This document shows, one piece after another, positions 1-6,635 of a stretch of DNA of 10,235 nt. Position 1 is the stretch's first letter. Every line of letters starts with the position of its first letter. This stretch comes from Prevotella sp. UBA4376 (GTDB lineage: Bacteria; Bacteroidota; Bacteroidia; Bacteroidales; Bacteroidaceae): contig DGRY01000007.1 of NCBI GenBank assembly GCA_002391185.1, positions 1 through 10,235 on the forward strand. The letters are read 5' to 3'. The position numbers and the translations under genes are program-made. The notes under the pieces are model-generated. The model searched no databases and was not told where the DNA came from. It saw nothing but the letters and a program-made list of their open reading frames with translations.

Positions 1-399
1 AGAGAACTTATGATCCTTGATTTCAAATTCACGAACCAACGAACCTTCTTTCCATTTCTTCAAATTACCAATCATGCAAAGCCATGAACAATGTCCCGCT
101 GTCTGAAACATCAATTCATAATCTGTAGGCTGAGCAGGTTCCATCAGGAACACCTCTATCAAGGCACCTGTCTCTTTTCTAAAATGCAAACGTGCCTGAA
201 TCACTCTCGTGTTGTTAAACACCATGAGAGCCCCCTCTGGCAGGTATTTTGGAAGATTATAGAATATATCGTCACTTATATCTCCATGCTTGTAGATAAG
301 AAGTTTTGAATGATCACGCTGAGCAAGAGGGAATTTCGCAATTCGCTCATCAGGCAATTCATAGTTGTAATCACTGATTTTAATATGTTTTGTATCCAT
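1..399 (-). CDS. queA: QueA, S-adenosylmethionine:tRNA ribosyltransferase-isomerase (N-terminal 133 codons, cut by window edge)
   Basis: Translation from the ATG at 399 runs open for 133 codons to the window edge. The N-terminus matches QueA: an I-S-D-Y-x-Y-E-L-P start (residues 8-16), E-R-I-A-K-F-P (18-24), and the signature FNNTRVIQARL (61-71) followed by R-K-E-T-G-A-L-I-E-V. QueA transfers and isomerises the ribosyl group of S-adenosylmethionine onto preQ1 at position 34 of tRNAs with GUN anticodons, giving epoxyqueuosine in the cytoplasm. The segment at residues 101-120 (AGHCSWLCMIGNLKKWKEGS) resembles, from memory, a somewhat longer QueA variant common in Bacteroidetes; this is not verified. 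The start lies 2 bases after the PAP2 stop, so it is probably co-transcribed with that gene. The reason for linkage to the Bat cluster is not evident. Confidence 0.93.
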   Translation of the reverse strand, partial: MDTKHIKISDYNYELPDERIAKFPLAQRDHSKLLIYKHGDISDDIFYNLPKYLPEGALMVFNNTRVIQARLHFRKETGALIEVFLMEPAQPTDYELMFQTAGHCSWLCMIGNLKKWKEGSLVREFEIKDHKFS

Positions 400-401
400 T
401 C

Positions 402-1076
402 CTAAAAAAATATAGTTATAACAGCCAAAGTAAACACCATGATTGAAATCACAAAATCAATGTCACCATAGCTATATCCTGTTTTTGTATATTGAGATGA
501 AATATAGTTTATTCTTGGTGAATGCTTGTAGAAAAGATAGTCATAGGCAACATAGCTAATACTGCCCATCACACACCCCCACACCATACCCACAAGAATA
601 TCTGTGGGATAATGAACACCAAGATACACTCTGGAAAAAGCATTCAAAGCTGCCCAGCCAAACATGAAACAAGCAAGAATATTGCTGCGCACAAGCAGAG
701 CAACAAACGTAGCAATGGCAAAAGTGTTGGCACTATGAGCCGAAAAGAAACTGAAACTGCTTTCGCTTACTCCTTTCACTGTATCAACAGAAAGACCGAG
801 CATAGGCTCATTAAGAGGTCGCACACACATCACCAACGGTTTAACAATAGCATCGTCAACACCACCCGAGAGCAACACAGCCACAAGAGCAAAGAATATT
901 ATCATCAGTATCTGACGCATTGTTTCATTGTTTCGGATAATGATAAATATAAGCGAAAGAAACAACGGTATCCAGGTGTAAGCCGAGGTGATACTCGTCA
1001 TCACACCATCCAGAAATAGGTTGTCGCTTCCATTCATCAAAGGAAACAATTTATCATCTATTATGTTAAACCACAT
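402..1076 (-). CDS. PAP2-superfamily membrane phosphatase
   Basis: A 224-residue integral membrane protein with all three PAP2 (type 2 phosphatidic acid phosphatase) signatures: K79-x6-R86-P87, the S-A-H form of the usual PSGH motif with H114, and S148-R149-x5-H155-x3-D159. H155 is expected to form the phospho-enzyme and H114 to act as acid/base. Hydrophobic segments fall near residues 35-48, 55-73, 118-146, 160-178 and 206-224, placing the active site at the membrane surface. Relatives hydrolyse undecaprenyl pyrophosphate, phosphatidylglycerol phosphate or lipid A phosphates, and the sequence alone does not say which. The motif serine replaces PSG with FSA, a common variation. It starts 23 bases after the batDE stop with a purine-rich GAGAAAGAGA leader, and ends 2 bases before queA, so it looks like a downstream operon member. 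Confidence 0.92.
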   Translation of the reverse strand: MWFNIIDDKLFPLMNGSDNLFLDGVMTSITSAYTWIPLFLSLIFIIIRNNETMRQILMIIFFALVAVLLSGGVDDAIVKPLVMCVRPLNEPMLGLSVDTVKGVSESSFSFFSAHSANTFAIATFVALLVRSNILACFMFGWAALNAFSRVYLGVHYPTDILVGMVWGCVMGSISYVAYDYLFYKHSPRINYISSQYTKTGYSYGDIDFVISIMVFTLAVITIFF

Positions 1077-1099
1077 TCTCTTTCTCGCTGATTTTAAAA

Positions 1100-3742
1100 C
1101 TAAATCTCTTCAATCATCGTAGAAGGTATCCACCCTTCACGACCATCACCTGTACGCACTTCGCGCCATTGTTTCATACTCTTGTCGATGATATCAACAC
1201 GTGTTCCTTCGTGAATAACAAACTCCTCTCCAGCCTGTGCAGAAGGGGTTTTCTTCACACTCACCACAGGGACTGTAACAATGGCTCCTGTTCTGTTCTC
1301 ATATTGCATCTTCTGCTGCCATGCAAAGAAATTAGCTAACAGAAATAGCACTACAAATACCAACGAACCAAAGAAGCCAATCTTTCTCACGTTGATATTC
1401 TCAACAAAAAGATACACAAGGAACAGCAATAAAGCAACTATAATAGAAACAATAGCTGTTCGTGCCCAGTTATCAACACTTGTGAAATTCACCGCCGACT
1501 TATACCAGGTAACAAAGAACACCTCGTCTTCATTGGCAATCTTGTCAATAGTCTTGCTACGAGCATACTGCAGATTAAATCTTATATCCTTGTTTCCTGG
1601 ATCAAGCATAAGAGCACGCTCGTAATTCAGCACAGCCTTGGTGATATTATCCTGACGATAATAGGCATTACCCAGATTATAATAAACTTCAGCACTTGCG
1701 CCATGCTTCAACAGTTCCTCGTAGTCGGCAGCAGCCTGCTGATAGTTGCCTTTTAGATACTCTTTGTCGGCATTCTGCTTTGTAGAAGCCATTGAGGTTG
1801 TAGGAAGAAGCATCAACATCACCATCCACACCACACTCTTCATTGTGTAAGGATTACGGTTCTTCTTCACTTTCTTCATCACGTTTTCAATATCCATTAT
1901 AGCAGTCATAGCTGCTTCAAATGTCTTGTTCATATTTCCCGCTGCATCTCCTGGAGCATAACGTTCAAACTCACACTCATCCAATGCCTGAATAAAGGTG
2001 TTGATAGTTTTCTCATTAACATCACGTGCATACAGTTTGTCTTCAATATTCTCTCTGTTCAGAGCTTCCACAGGCATAGTAAGCTTATCACCAACATATC
2101 CCCACAAAGCACGTAGCACCTCATCGTAAAACTCAGCCTGCTTACCTGCTGTGAGCAGCTTATAAGCCGTACGTAAACGTTTGGTAGCCACCTTATTGGC
2201 ATTCTTTCCACGCATCTTCACAACATCAGCCATATCCATAGCTCGCTTACGGAACAGAATAGCCAGAACAATAAAGATTATTATTGGCAACAGCAAACTG
2301 AAGCAATATCCCAGCGACCCAAAGAAGAAATCGTTAACATCATGCAACTCTACATTACCACGCATAATAGGATGAATATCAGTATCCTTCTCGTAGTTCT
2401 CCATTGTTGCCGACTTGCCATCACCTGGCTCAACATTAACCTCAAACTCCTTGGTCTTTATTGTTTTGTATTCATTGCTGCTGGTATCATAATAGGTGAA
2501 TTCTACTGCTGGCACCTTAAACTTACCTTGATTACGTGGCACCACAAGATAGTCGTATATCATGTTTCCCTCAACTCCATTGGCTGTGAGCTTTGTCTTG
2601 TCACTAACCTTTGGGTCATACTTGTCAAAGTCCTTTGGGAAATTTATAACAGGCTGCTTAATAAGTTTCAGGTTTCCCACACCACCAACAACCACTCTAA
2701 GTTGCAAAGGTTCGCCAGCCTTAATGGTAGTCTTGTTCAATTGAGCCGAGATATGGAACTTACCCACACCACCTGAGAACCCAGCAGGACGCGTAGGCAG
2801 TGGATCTACCTGCACATCAATAGAAGGTGCTTTTATAGAACGCTTCACCTCAATATATCCCGAGCCACCATTGAAGAATGCCTCCATAGGATCAATGTTT
2901 CTATTCTGCTGAATAACAATTCCATTGAATGTAATACTTGGGATGGTGAGTTTACCCGTCATTTGAGGATACATCACATACTGACTCCATGTAACACATC
3001 GATAGTTTCTGCCATTCACGTTCTCTACATGGAACGACTTCTGCTGTGGCAGCTTCACCTCCTGAGTGTGGAAGCCTGTAAGATCAGGCATCTTACCCTC
3101 AAGCTGCGAGAGATCAACAAGAGTATATACCTTGTATGTCAGCAATATAGGCTCCTGCTCATGAACTCTTCGTTTGTTGGCACTCACCTTAATGAAAAGA
3201 TCTTTTCCCGATATAGCAGAACCTGCACTTCGCATTCCTGGAACATTATAATCCTCATGCATCTGGGGATTATGACTGCTGCTTGCATGCCCTGTAACAG
3301 TAATTTTTGCAGCTCTTGATGCAATGCGTTTTCCATTCACAATGGCATGTGCGGCACCAACTGTATAAGTGCCACTCTTCGAAGCATAAAGAGTGTAGGT
3401 ATAGGTTATTGTCGACGAACTGGTGGTGTGACCGTTAATCATCTGGAAACTCGACTGCGATGAAGTGTACGGCCCAGCAAGCACTTCAAGAGCCGCTGGA
3501 ATATTTCCCGCTCTAAAATCGTCAACGTCCTGAGTGTTCACCGTGTACGACAAACGGAAATTCTCACCAGCCTGCACATGCGACGGTACGCTTACTGTTA
3601 TGGTCTGCGCCAATATCCCCATAGGCATAATGCTTACCATAACAAGAAGCAATAGTCTCGCCCCTATCCTTCTTAAAAGATTAGAATTCCCAAACAGGCT
3701 TAAACTTGTCATATAATTATATATCTTTAGTTTCAAATTCAT
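1100..3742 (-). CDS. batD: BatD-BatE fusion: aerotolerance protein BatD joined to TPR/SH3 protein BatE
   Basis: An 880-residue protein equal to BatD plus BatE in one frame. Residues 1-45 form a long signal region (R-R-I-G-A-R-L-L-L-L, likely cleavage after A45, GILA/QT). Residues 46-470 are the beta-rich periplasmic BatD region, for example A-G-E-N-F-R-L-S-Y-T at 58-67 and a second repeat at 336-350. A membrane segment spans 475-497, followed by a basic stop (RKRAMD) and a cytoplasmic helical domain to about 628. Residues 634-652 (MKSVVWMVMLMLLPTTSMA) look like a second signal peptide, followed by TPR repeats (655-728), membrane helices (about 761-781 and 788-806) and an SH3-like domain ending G-W-I-P at 870-873. 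BatD and BatE are usually separate genes. The topology of the fusion is self-consistent: periplasm, cytoplasm, then periplasm again. The start at 3742 has a good Shine-Dalgarno-like AAGGAAG five bases upstream. M11 (3712) is the alternative start. Confidence 0.93.
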   Translation of the reverse strand: MNLKLKIYNYMTSLSLFGNSNLLRRIGARLLLLVMVSIMPMGILAQTITVSVPSHVQAGENFRLSYTVNTQDVDDFRAGNIPAALEVLAGPYTSSQSSFQMINGHTTSSSTITYTYTLYASKSGTYTVGAAHAIVNGKRIASRAAKITVTGHASSSHNPQMHEDYNVPGMRSAGSAISGKDLFIKVSANKRRVHEQEPILLTYKVYTLVDLSQLEGKMPDLTGFHTQEVKLPQQKSFHVENVNGRNYRCVTWSQYVMYPQMTGKLTIPSITFNGIVIQQNRNIDPMEAFFNGGSGYIEVKRSIKAPSIDVQVDPLPTRPAGFSGGVGKFHISAQLNKTTIKAGEPLQLRVVVGGVGNLKLIKQPVINFPKDFDKYDPKVSDKTKLTANGVEGNMIYDYLVVPRNQGKFKVPAVEFTYYDTSSNEYKTIKTKEFEVNVEPGDGKSATMENYEKDTDIHPIMRGNVELHDVNDFFFGSLGYCFSLLLPIIIFIVLAILFRKRAMDMADVVKMRGKNANKVATKRLRTAYKLLTAGKQAEFYDEVLRALWGYVGDKLTMPVEALNRENIEDKLYARDVNEKTINTFIQALDECEFERYAPGDAAGNMNKTFEAAMTAIMDIENVMKKVKKNRNPYTMKSVVWMVMLMLLPTTSMASTKQNADKEYLKGNYQQAAADYEELLKHGASAEVYYNLGNAYYRQDNITKAVLNYERALMLDPGNKDIRFNLQYARSKTIDKIANEDEVFFVTWYKSAVNFTSVDNWARTAIVSIIVALLLFLVYLFVENINVRKIGFFGSLVFVVLFLLANFFAWQQKMQYENRTGAIVTVPVVSVKKTPSAQAGEEFVIHEGTRVDIIDKSMKQWREVRTGDGREGWIPSTMIEEI
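1840..1843 (-). other. Internal ATGA at the BatD/BatE junction, possible relic or active batE start
   Basis: Codon 634 of the fusion is an ATG that would open a normal BatE of 247 residues with its own signal peptide. Its last two bases plus the next A make a TGA in the +1 frame, so the site has the form of a four-base ATGA stop/start overlap. The same ATGA overlap joins batB to batC in this operon. No stop separates the two domains in the observed frame. No clear Shine-Dalgarno site is seen upstream, which is not decisive in Bacteroidetes. Confidence 0.5.
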
Positions 3743-3804
3743 AATTACTTCCTTCGCTTTTATGTTTGCACCAGCTTCGCTGACAGCAAACGCTCAGTCA
3801 GTGA
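3742..3804. repeat. Dispersed hairpin repeat, copy 1 (batC-batD gap)
   Basis: On the plus strand it consists of a head TAATTACTTCCTTC, a 28-base hairpin at 3764-3791 with arms GTTTGC and GCAAAC around an inner CAGC-TTC-GCTG stem, and a tail CGCTCAGTCAGTGA. By eye it differs from copy 2 (8644-8706) at four of 63 positions. Its head end coincides with the batD start codon. On the transcript strand the inner loop is GAA, within GCGAAGC. Confidence 0.85.
3743..3755 (-). promoter_or_regulatory. Shine-Dalgarno-like site of batD, supplied by repeat copy 1
   Basis: Read on the coding strand, GAAGGAAG is followed by TAATT and then ATG, giving a purine-rich site at a suitable distance from the batD start codon. 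The same box occurs at the end of the other copies of the dispersed repeat, as GAAGGAAG in copy 2 and G-rich variants in copies 3 and 4. The ribosome site is therefore part of the repeat. Strong sites of this kind are uncommon in this window; the moxR leader, for example, has none. Confidence 0.6.
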
Positions 3805-3808
3805 TTAC

Positions 3809-3903
3809 TTCGTAATTCCTAACTCATAATTCCTAACTCCTAACTCATAATTGCCCGTAGGGCAACTAATTCGTAATTCATAATTCCAAATTCGTAACTC
3901 TAA
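3809..3903. repeat. Tandem heptamer array with central hairpin (batC-batD gap)
   Basis: Plus-strand units of seven bases run in strict register: TTCGTAA, TTCCTAA, CTCATAA, TTCCTAA, CTCCTAA, CTCATAA (3809-3850), then a perfect hairpin TTGCCC-GTA-GGGCAA (3851-3865). After CTAA the array resumes with TTCGTAA, TTCATAA, TTCCAAA, TTCGTAA, CTCTAA (3870-3903), up to the batC stop codon. The spacing is too short and the units too variable for CRISPR. Because seven is not a multiple of three, stop codons occur in every frame. No Bacteroidetes -7 box was found here on the operon strand. Confidence 0.85.
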
Positions 3904-4590
3904 TTACCAGTTTTTCTGCAACCTTCTGTTGTTAGGTTGCTGCATTGCTTTTTTAAGGCGTTGCTGGGTAGCTTTTTCTTCCTGCATAGCAGCATTCAAC
4001 AGCTGTTCGGCATTATCTTTACTCATCTGCTCCTTAGGCTGTTTCTGTTTGTTCTGCTTGTCTTTATCCTTTTTATTTTTGTCTTTGTTCTCGTCTTTCT
4101 TCTTGTCCTTTTTCTTGTCGTCTTTGTTTTTGTTCTGCTTGTTCTGCTGAGGTTGATTCTTTTGCAGACGCTTACAGAGTGCAAGATTATAACGAGTTTC
4201 GTTGTCGTTAGGGTTATCTCTCAAAGCCTCCTTGTAGGCATCGATAGCCTCACCATAGAGACGACTTTTTTGACAGATCGTACCTATATTATGGTAGCTC
4301 TTTGCTCTTCGCATTGGCGAGGTTTCCATCTTACCAGCCCTAACAAACTGTTCTATAGCAGCCGAATCTTTCTGCTGAGCCATTAGCGCACAGCCTAAAT
4401 TATACACAGCCTGTGCGTTATTAGAGTTCTTAGCCAAAGCCTTGCGGTATTCCACCTCAGCCTTGCCATAGTTCTGCTCATGAAACAGTCGGTTACCGCT
4501 TCTTATCAGGTTACGATCGCTCTGCGCCATCACATTCAAGGTACCGGCAATCATCATAATGCACAGAAATATATATTTCAGATATTTCAT
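3904..4590 (-). CDS. batC: BatC, periplasmic TPR protein of the aerotolerance operon
   Basis: A 228-residue secreted protein. Residues 1-22 are a signal peptide (MKYLKYIFLCIMMIAGTLNVMA, cleavage before QSD). TPR repeats follow at about 24-57, 58-91 and 97-130, with typical Y-G-K-A-E-V-E-Y-R-K-A-L and Y-x-E-A-I-D-A-Y-K-E-A-L helices. Residues 142-188 are a Lys/Gln/Asn/Asp-rich low-complexity linker, and the C-terminal stretch A-E-Q-L-L-N-A-A-M-Q-E-E-K-A-T-Q-Q-R-L (194-212) is the conserved BatC tail, probably a helical docking peptide. TPRs are protein-binding scaffolds, and in the operon BatC likely bridges BatA/BatB with BatD/BatE in the periplasm. The ATG overlaps the batB stop as ATGA, implying translational coupling. 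The charged linker is highly soluble and likely disordered. Confidence 0.93.
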   Translation of the reverse strand: MKYLKYIFLCIMMIAGTLNVMAQSDRNLIRSGNRLFHEQNYGKAEVEYRKALAKNSNNAQAVYNLGCALMAQQKDSAAIEQFVRAGKMETSPMRRAKSYHNIGTICQKSRLYGEAIDAYKEALRDNPNDNETRYNLALCKRLQKNQPQQNKQNKNKDDKKKDKKKDENKDKNKKDKDKQNKQKQPKEQMSKDNAEQLLNAAMQEEKATQQRLKKAMQQPNNRRLQKNW

Positions 4591-5609
4591 TTCTTCTTGA
4601 ACAATTTAAATTTCTTCATCATTGGATTCTTGCTTTCCATCACGCAAGTCTCTATAATGAGTAACAATAATAGTATCAGGCAAAAAGCCTGAAACTGCTC
4701 ATTATAAGCACTATACACCACGCTATTAGTTTCACCTGTCTGCAACTTTGTTATCTCTGCATTGAGCTTCTCCTCAGCATCCGATGTGTTGTCAACATGT
4801 ATATAGGTACCACTACCAGCCTGAGCCACTTTCTTACACATATCCTCATTTAATGCCGACATTACCGTGTTGCCTGCATTATCTTTCATATATCCTCCGT
4901 TACCATCAGGAATAGGTGCACCCTTACCATCACCAATACCAAGGATAAACACATTCATGCCTTTCTTATGGGCAGCCTTGGCAGCTTCCTCGGCACCACC
5001 CTCATGATCTTCACCATCGGTAATAAGAATGATAGCCTTTCCCACCTTGTCGGCCTGTGTGAAACTTCGCGCCGACAAATCAATGGCCCTACCTATGTCG
5101 GTACCCTGCGAAGCAATCAAACTTGGTTCTATGTTTTGCAGAAACATCTTTGCCGATACATAATCGCTGGTTATAGGCAACTGCACAAAAGCATCACCTG
5201 CAAACACAACCAGCCCCACCTTGTCGTTAGTAAACTTGTCAACAAGGTTCTCTACCAGCATCTTGCTCTTTTCCAAACGCGAAGGAACAACATCCTCGGC
5301 CAACATAGAATTACTGATATCAACAGCTATTATAGTCTCAATGCCATTTCTCTTCTCGTTTGAAATCTTTGAACCCATCTGCGGACGTGCTATCATCAAA
5401 ATAACTATTGCAAGAGCAGCCTGCATAAGCCAGAATTTCACTGTGGGACGATATTTAGACACATCGGGCATCAAGGCTTTTAGCAATTCTGGGTCACCAA
5501 ACTTACGCAGTTTTGCCCTTCTCTGTCGCCACACAATGAATCTCACCACCGCCAGCACAGGAATGATGAGAAGCAACCATAGATATATTGGATCTTGAAA
5601 TCTTAGCAT
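4587..5609 (-). CDS. batB: BatB, membrane-anchored von Willebrand A protein
   Basis: A 340-residue inner-membrane protein. Hydrophobic segments lie at 8-27 and 57-74, the second ending in the I-A-R-P-Q motif typical of BatA/BatB. The VWA domain spans about 90-290. Its MIDAS metal site is intact: D97-I-S99-N-S101, T170 in Q-G-T-D-I-G, and D198 in I-T-D-G. A C-terminal membrane helix spans about 309-326. BatA and BatB are thought to form complexes that act in the periplasm or at the inner membrane and are served by MoxR; the client is unknown. It starts 14 bases after the batA stop and overlaps batC by four bases. It resembles batA throughout, consistent with an old duplication. Confidence 0.95.
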   Translation of the reverse strand: MLRFQDPIYLWLLLIIPVLAVVRFIVWRQRRAKLRKFGDPELLKALMPDVSKYRPTVKFWLMQAALAIVILMIARPQMGSKISNEKRNGIETIIAVDISNSMLAEDVVPSRLEKSKMLVENLVDKFTNDKVGLVVFAGDAFVQLPITSDYVSAKMFLQNIEPSLIASQGTDIGRAIDLSARSFTQADKVGKAIILITDGEDHEGGAEEAAKAAHKKGMNVFILGIGDGKGAPIPDGNGGYMKDNAGNTVMSALNEDMCKKVAQAGSGTYIHVDNTSDAEEKLNAEITKLQTGETNSVVYSAYNEQFQAFCLILLLLLIIETCVMESKNPMMKKFKLFKKK

Positions 5610-5623
5610 TACAAAAAAAATTA

Positions 5624-6622
5624 TTATGGGATACGACGAAGAACTGTTGTTCTGAGCACTACCTCAAGTAACAGCACTACAAGCAGAAGAATGGCAAATG
5701 GCTGATAAGCTTCATAACGCTTCGAGAATTTCTTCACGTCCATCTTTGTCTTCTCCAACTTGTCGATATCCTGATAAATTTGTTTCAATTCACGATTGTT
5801 TGTTGCACGATAGAAATTACCATCGGTAGTTGCAGCAATATCACTCAACGTGCGAGTATCTATCTCAACAGGAATGTTCACATATTGCACACCGCCAGCC
5901 ACAGGCATTGGATAGCGAGCAACCTTGTTTGTTCCTACTCCAATGGTATATACTCTAATTCCCAAACTCTTGGCAATTTGAGCAGCGGTCATTGGAGATA
6001 TGTCCCCCATGTTGTTACTACCATCTGTGAGCAGAATAACAACCTTACTCTTCGCTTTCGACTCCTTCAAACGGCTCACGGCATTAGCCAATCCCATTCC
6101 CACTGCTGTTCCATCAGAGATAAGTCCACGAGCCGCAATATCGGTGCGCACATTCTGCAACAGATTAAGTAACGAAGTGTGATCTGTTGTCATAGGACAC
6201 TGGGTGAACGATTCACCAGCAAAGATAGTAAGACCGATATTGTCATCTGGCCTACCGGCAATAAACTCGCCTGCCACCTCCTTGGCTGCCTCCATACGGT
6301 TTGGCTTCAAATCCTCGGCAAGCATTGAGGTGGAAACATCCATGGCAAGCATAATGTCTATACCCTCCACCGAACGGTTATCCCACGAATTATGCGTCTG
6401 TGGACGCGCCATGATAATAACAATCAGAACAAATGCCATGCAACGAAGAAACATTGGCAGATGAACAATCCTCATACGCCAGCTCTTAGGAGCAAACCTA
6501 TAGGCATAGGTATCACTCATCTTCATTGTTGGCTCTGTTTTCTTGCGGTAAAGAAAGTACCACAATATGTATGGCACCACAAGCAATAGTAACAGAAAAT
6601 ATTCCTTATTGGCAAATTCCAT
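5624..6622 (-). CDS. batA: BatA, membrane-anchored von Willebrand A protein
   Basis: A 332-residue protein beginning MEFANKEYFLL at 6622. Membrane segments lie at 8-25 and 57-72, followed by M-A-R-P-Q (71-75). The VWA domain has a complete MIDAS: D95-V-S97-T-S99, T172 in D-G-T-A-V-G, and D200 in L-T-D-G. A C-terminal membrane helix spans about 310-325. The start was chosen over an upstream in-frame ATG at 6700 because the extra 26 residues would overlap the previous gene by 65 bases and look unlike a BatA N-terminus, and because a purine-rich AAAGGAAAAG lies just before 6622. It probably pairs with BatB as the core of the Bat membrane complex. Confidence 0.94.
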   Translation of the reverse strand: MEFANKEYFLLLLLVVPYILWYFLYRKKTEPTMKMSDTYAYRFAPKSWRMRIVHLPMFLRCMAFVLIVIIMARPQTHNSWDNRSVEGIDIMLAMDVSTSMLAEDLKPNRMEAAKEVAGEFIAGRPDDNIGLTIFAGESFTQCPMTTDHTSLLNLLQNVRTDIAARGLISDGTAVGMGLANAVSRLKESKAKSKVVILLTDGSNNMGDISPMTAAQIAKSLGIRVYTIGVGTNKVARYPMPVAGGVQYVNIPVEIDTRTLSDIAATTDGNFYRATNNRELKQIYQDIDKLEKTKMDVKKFSKRYEAYQPFAILLLVVLLLEVVLRTTVLRRIP

Positions 6623-6635
6623 GTTTCTTTTCCTT

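Noticed and set aside
522..1019. 165-codon plus-strand frame opposite the PAP2 gene
   Set aside because: It lies antisense to a gene with complete PAP2 catalytic motifs. The His/Thr/Lys-rich composition is typical of a shadow frame.
3743..3903. Secondary promoter for batD within the batC-batD gap
   Set aside because: No TAnnTTTG-like box was found on the minus strand in this gap.
3929..4386. Hydrophobic plus-strand frames opposite batC
   Set aside because: They are the antisense of the Lys-rich BatC linker (AAG/AAA read backwards as Leu/Phe). They lack start signals, while the minus strand is clearly coding.
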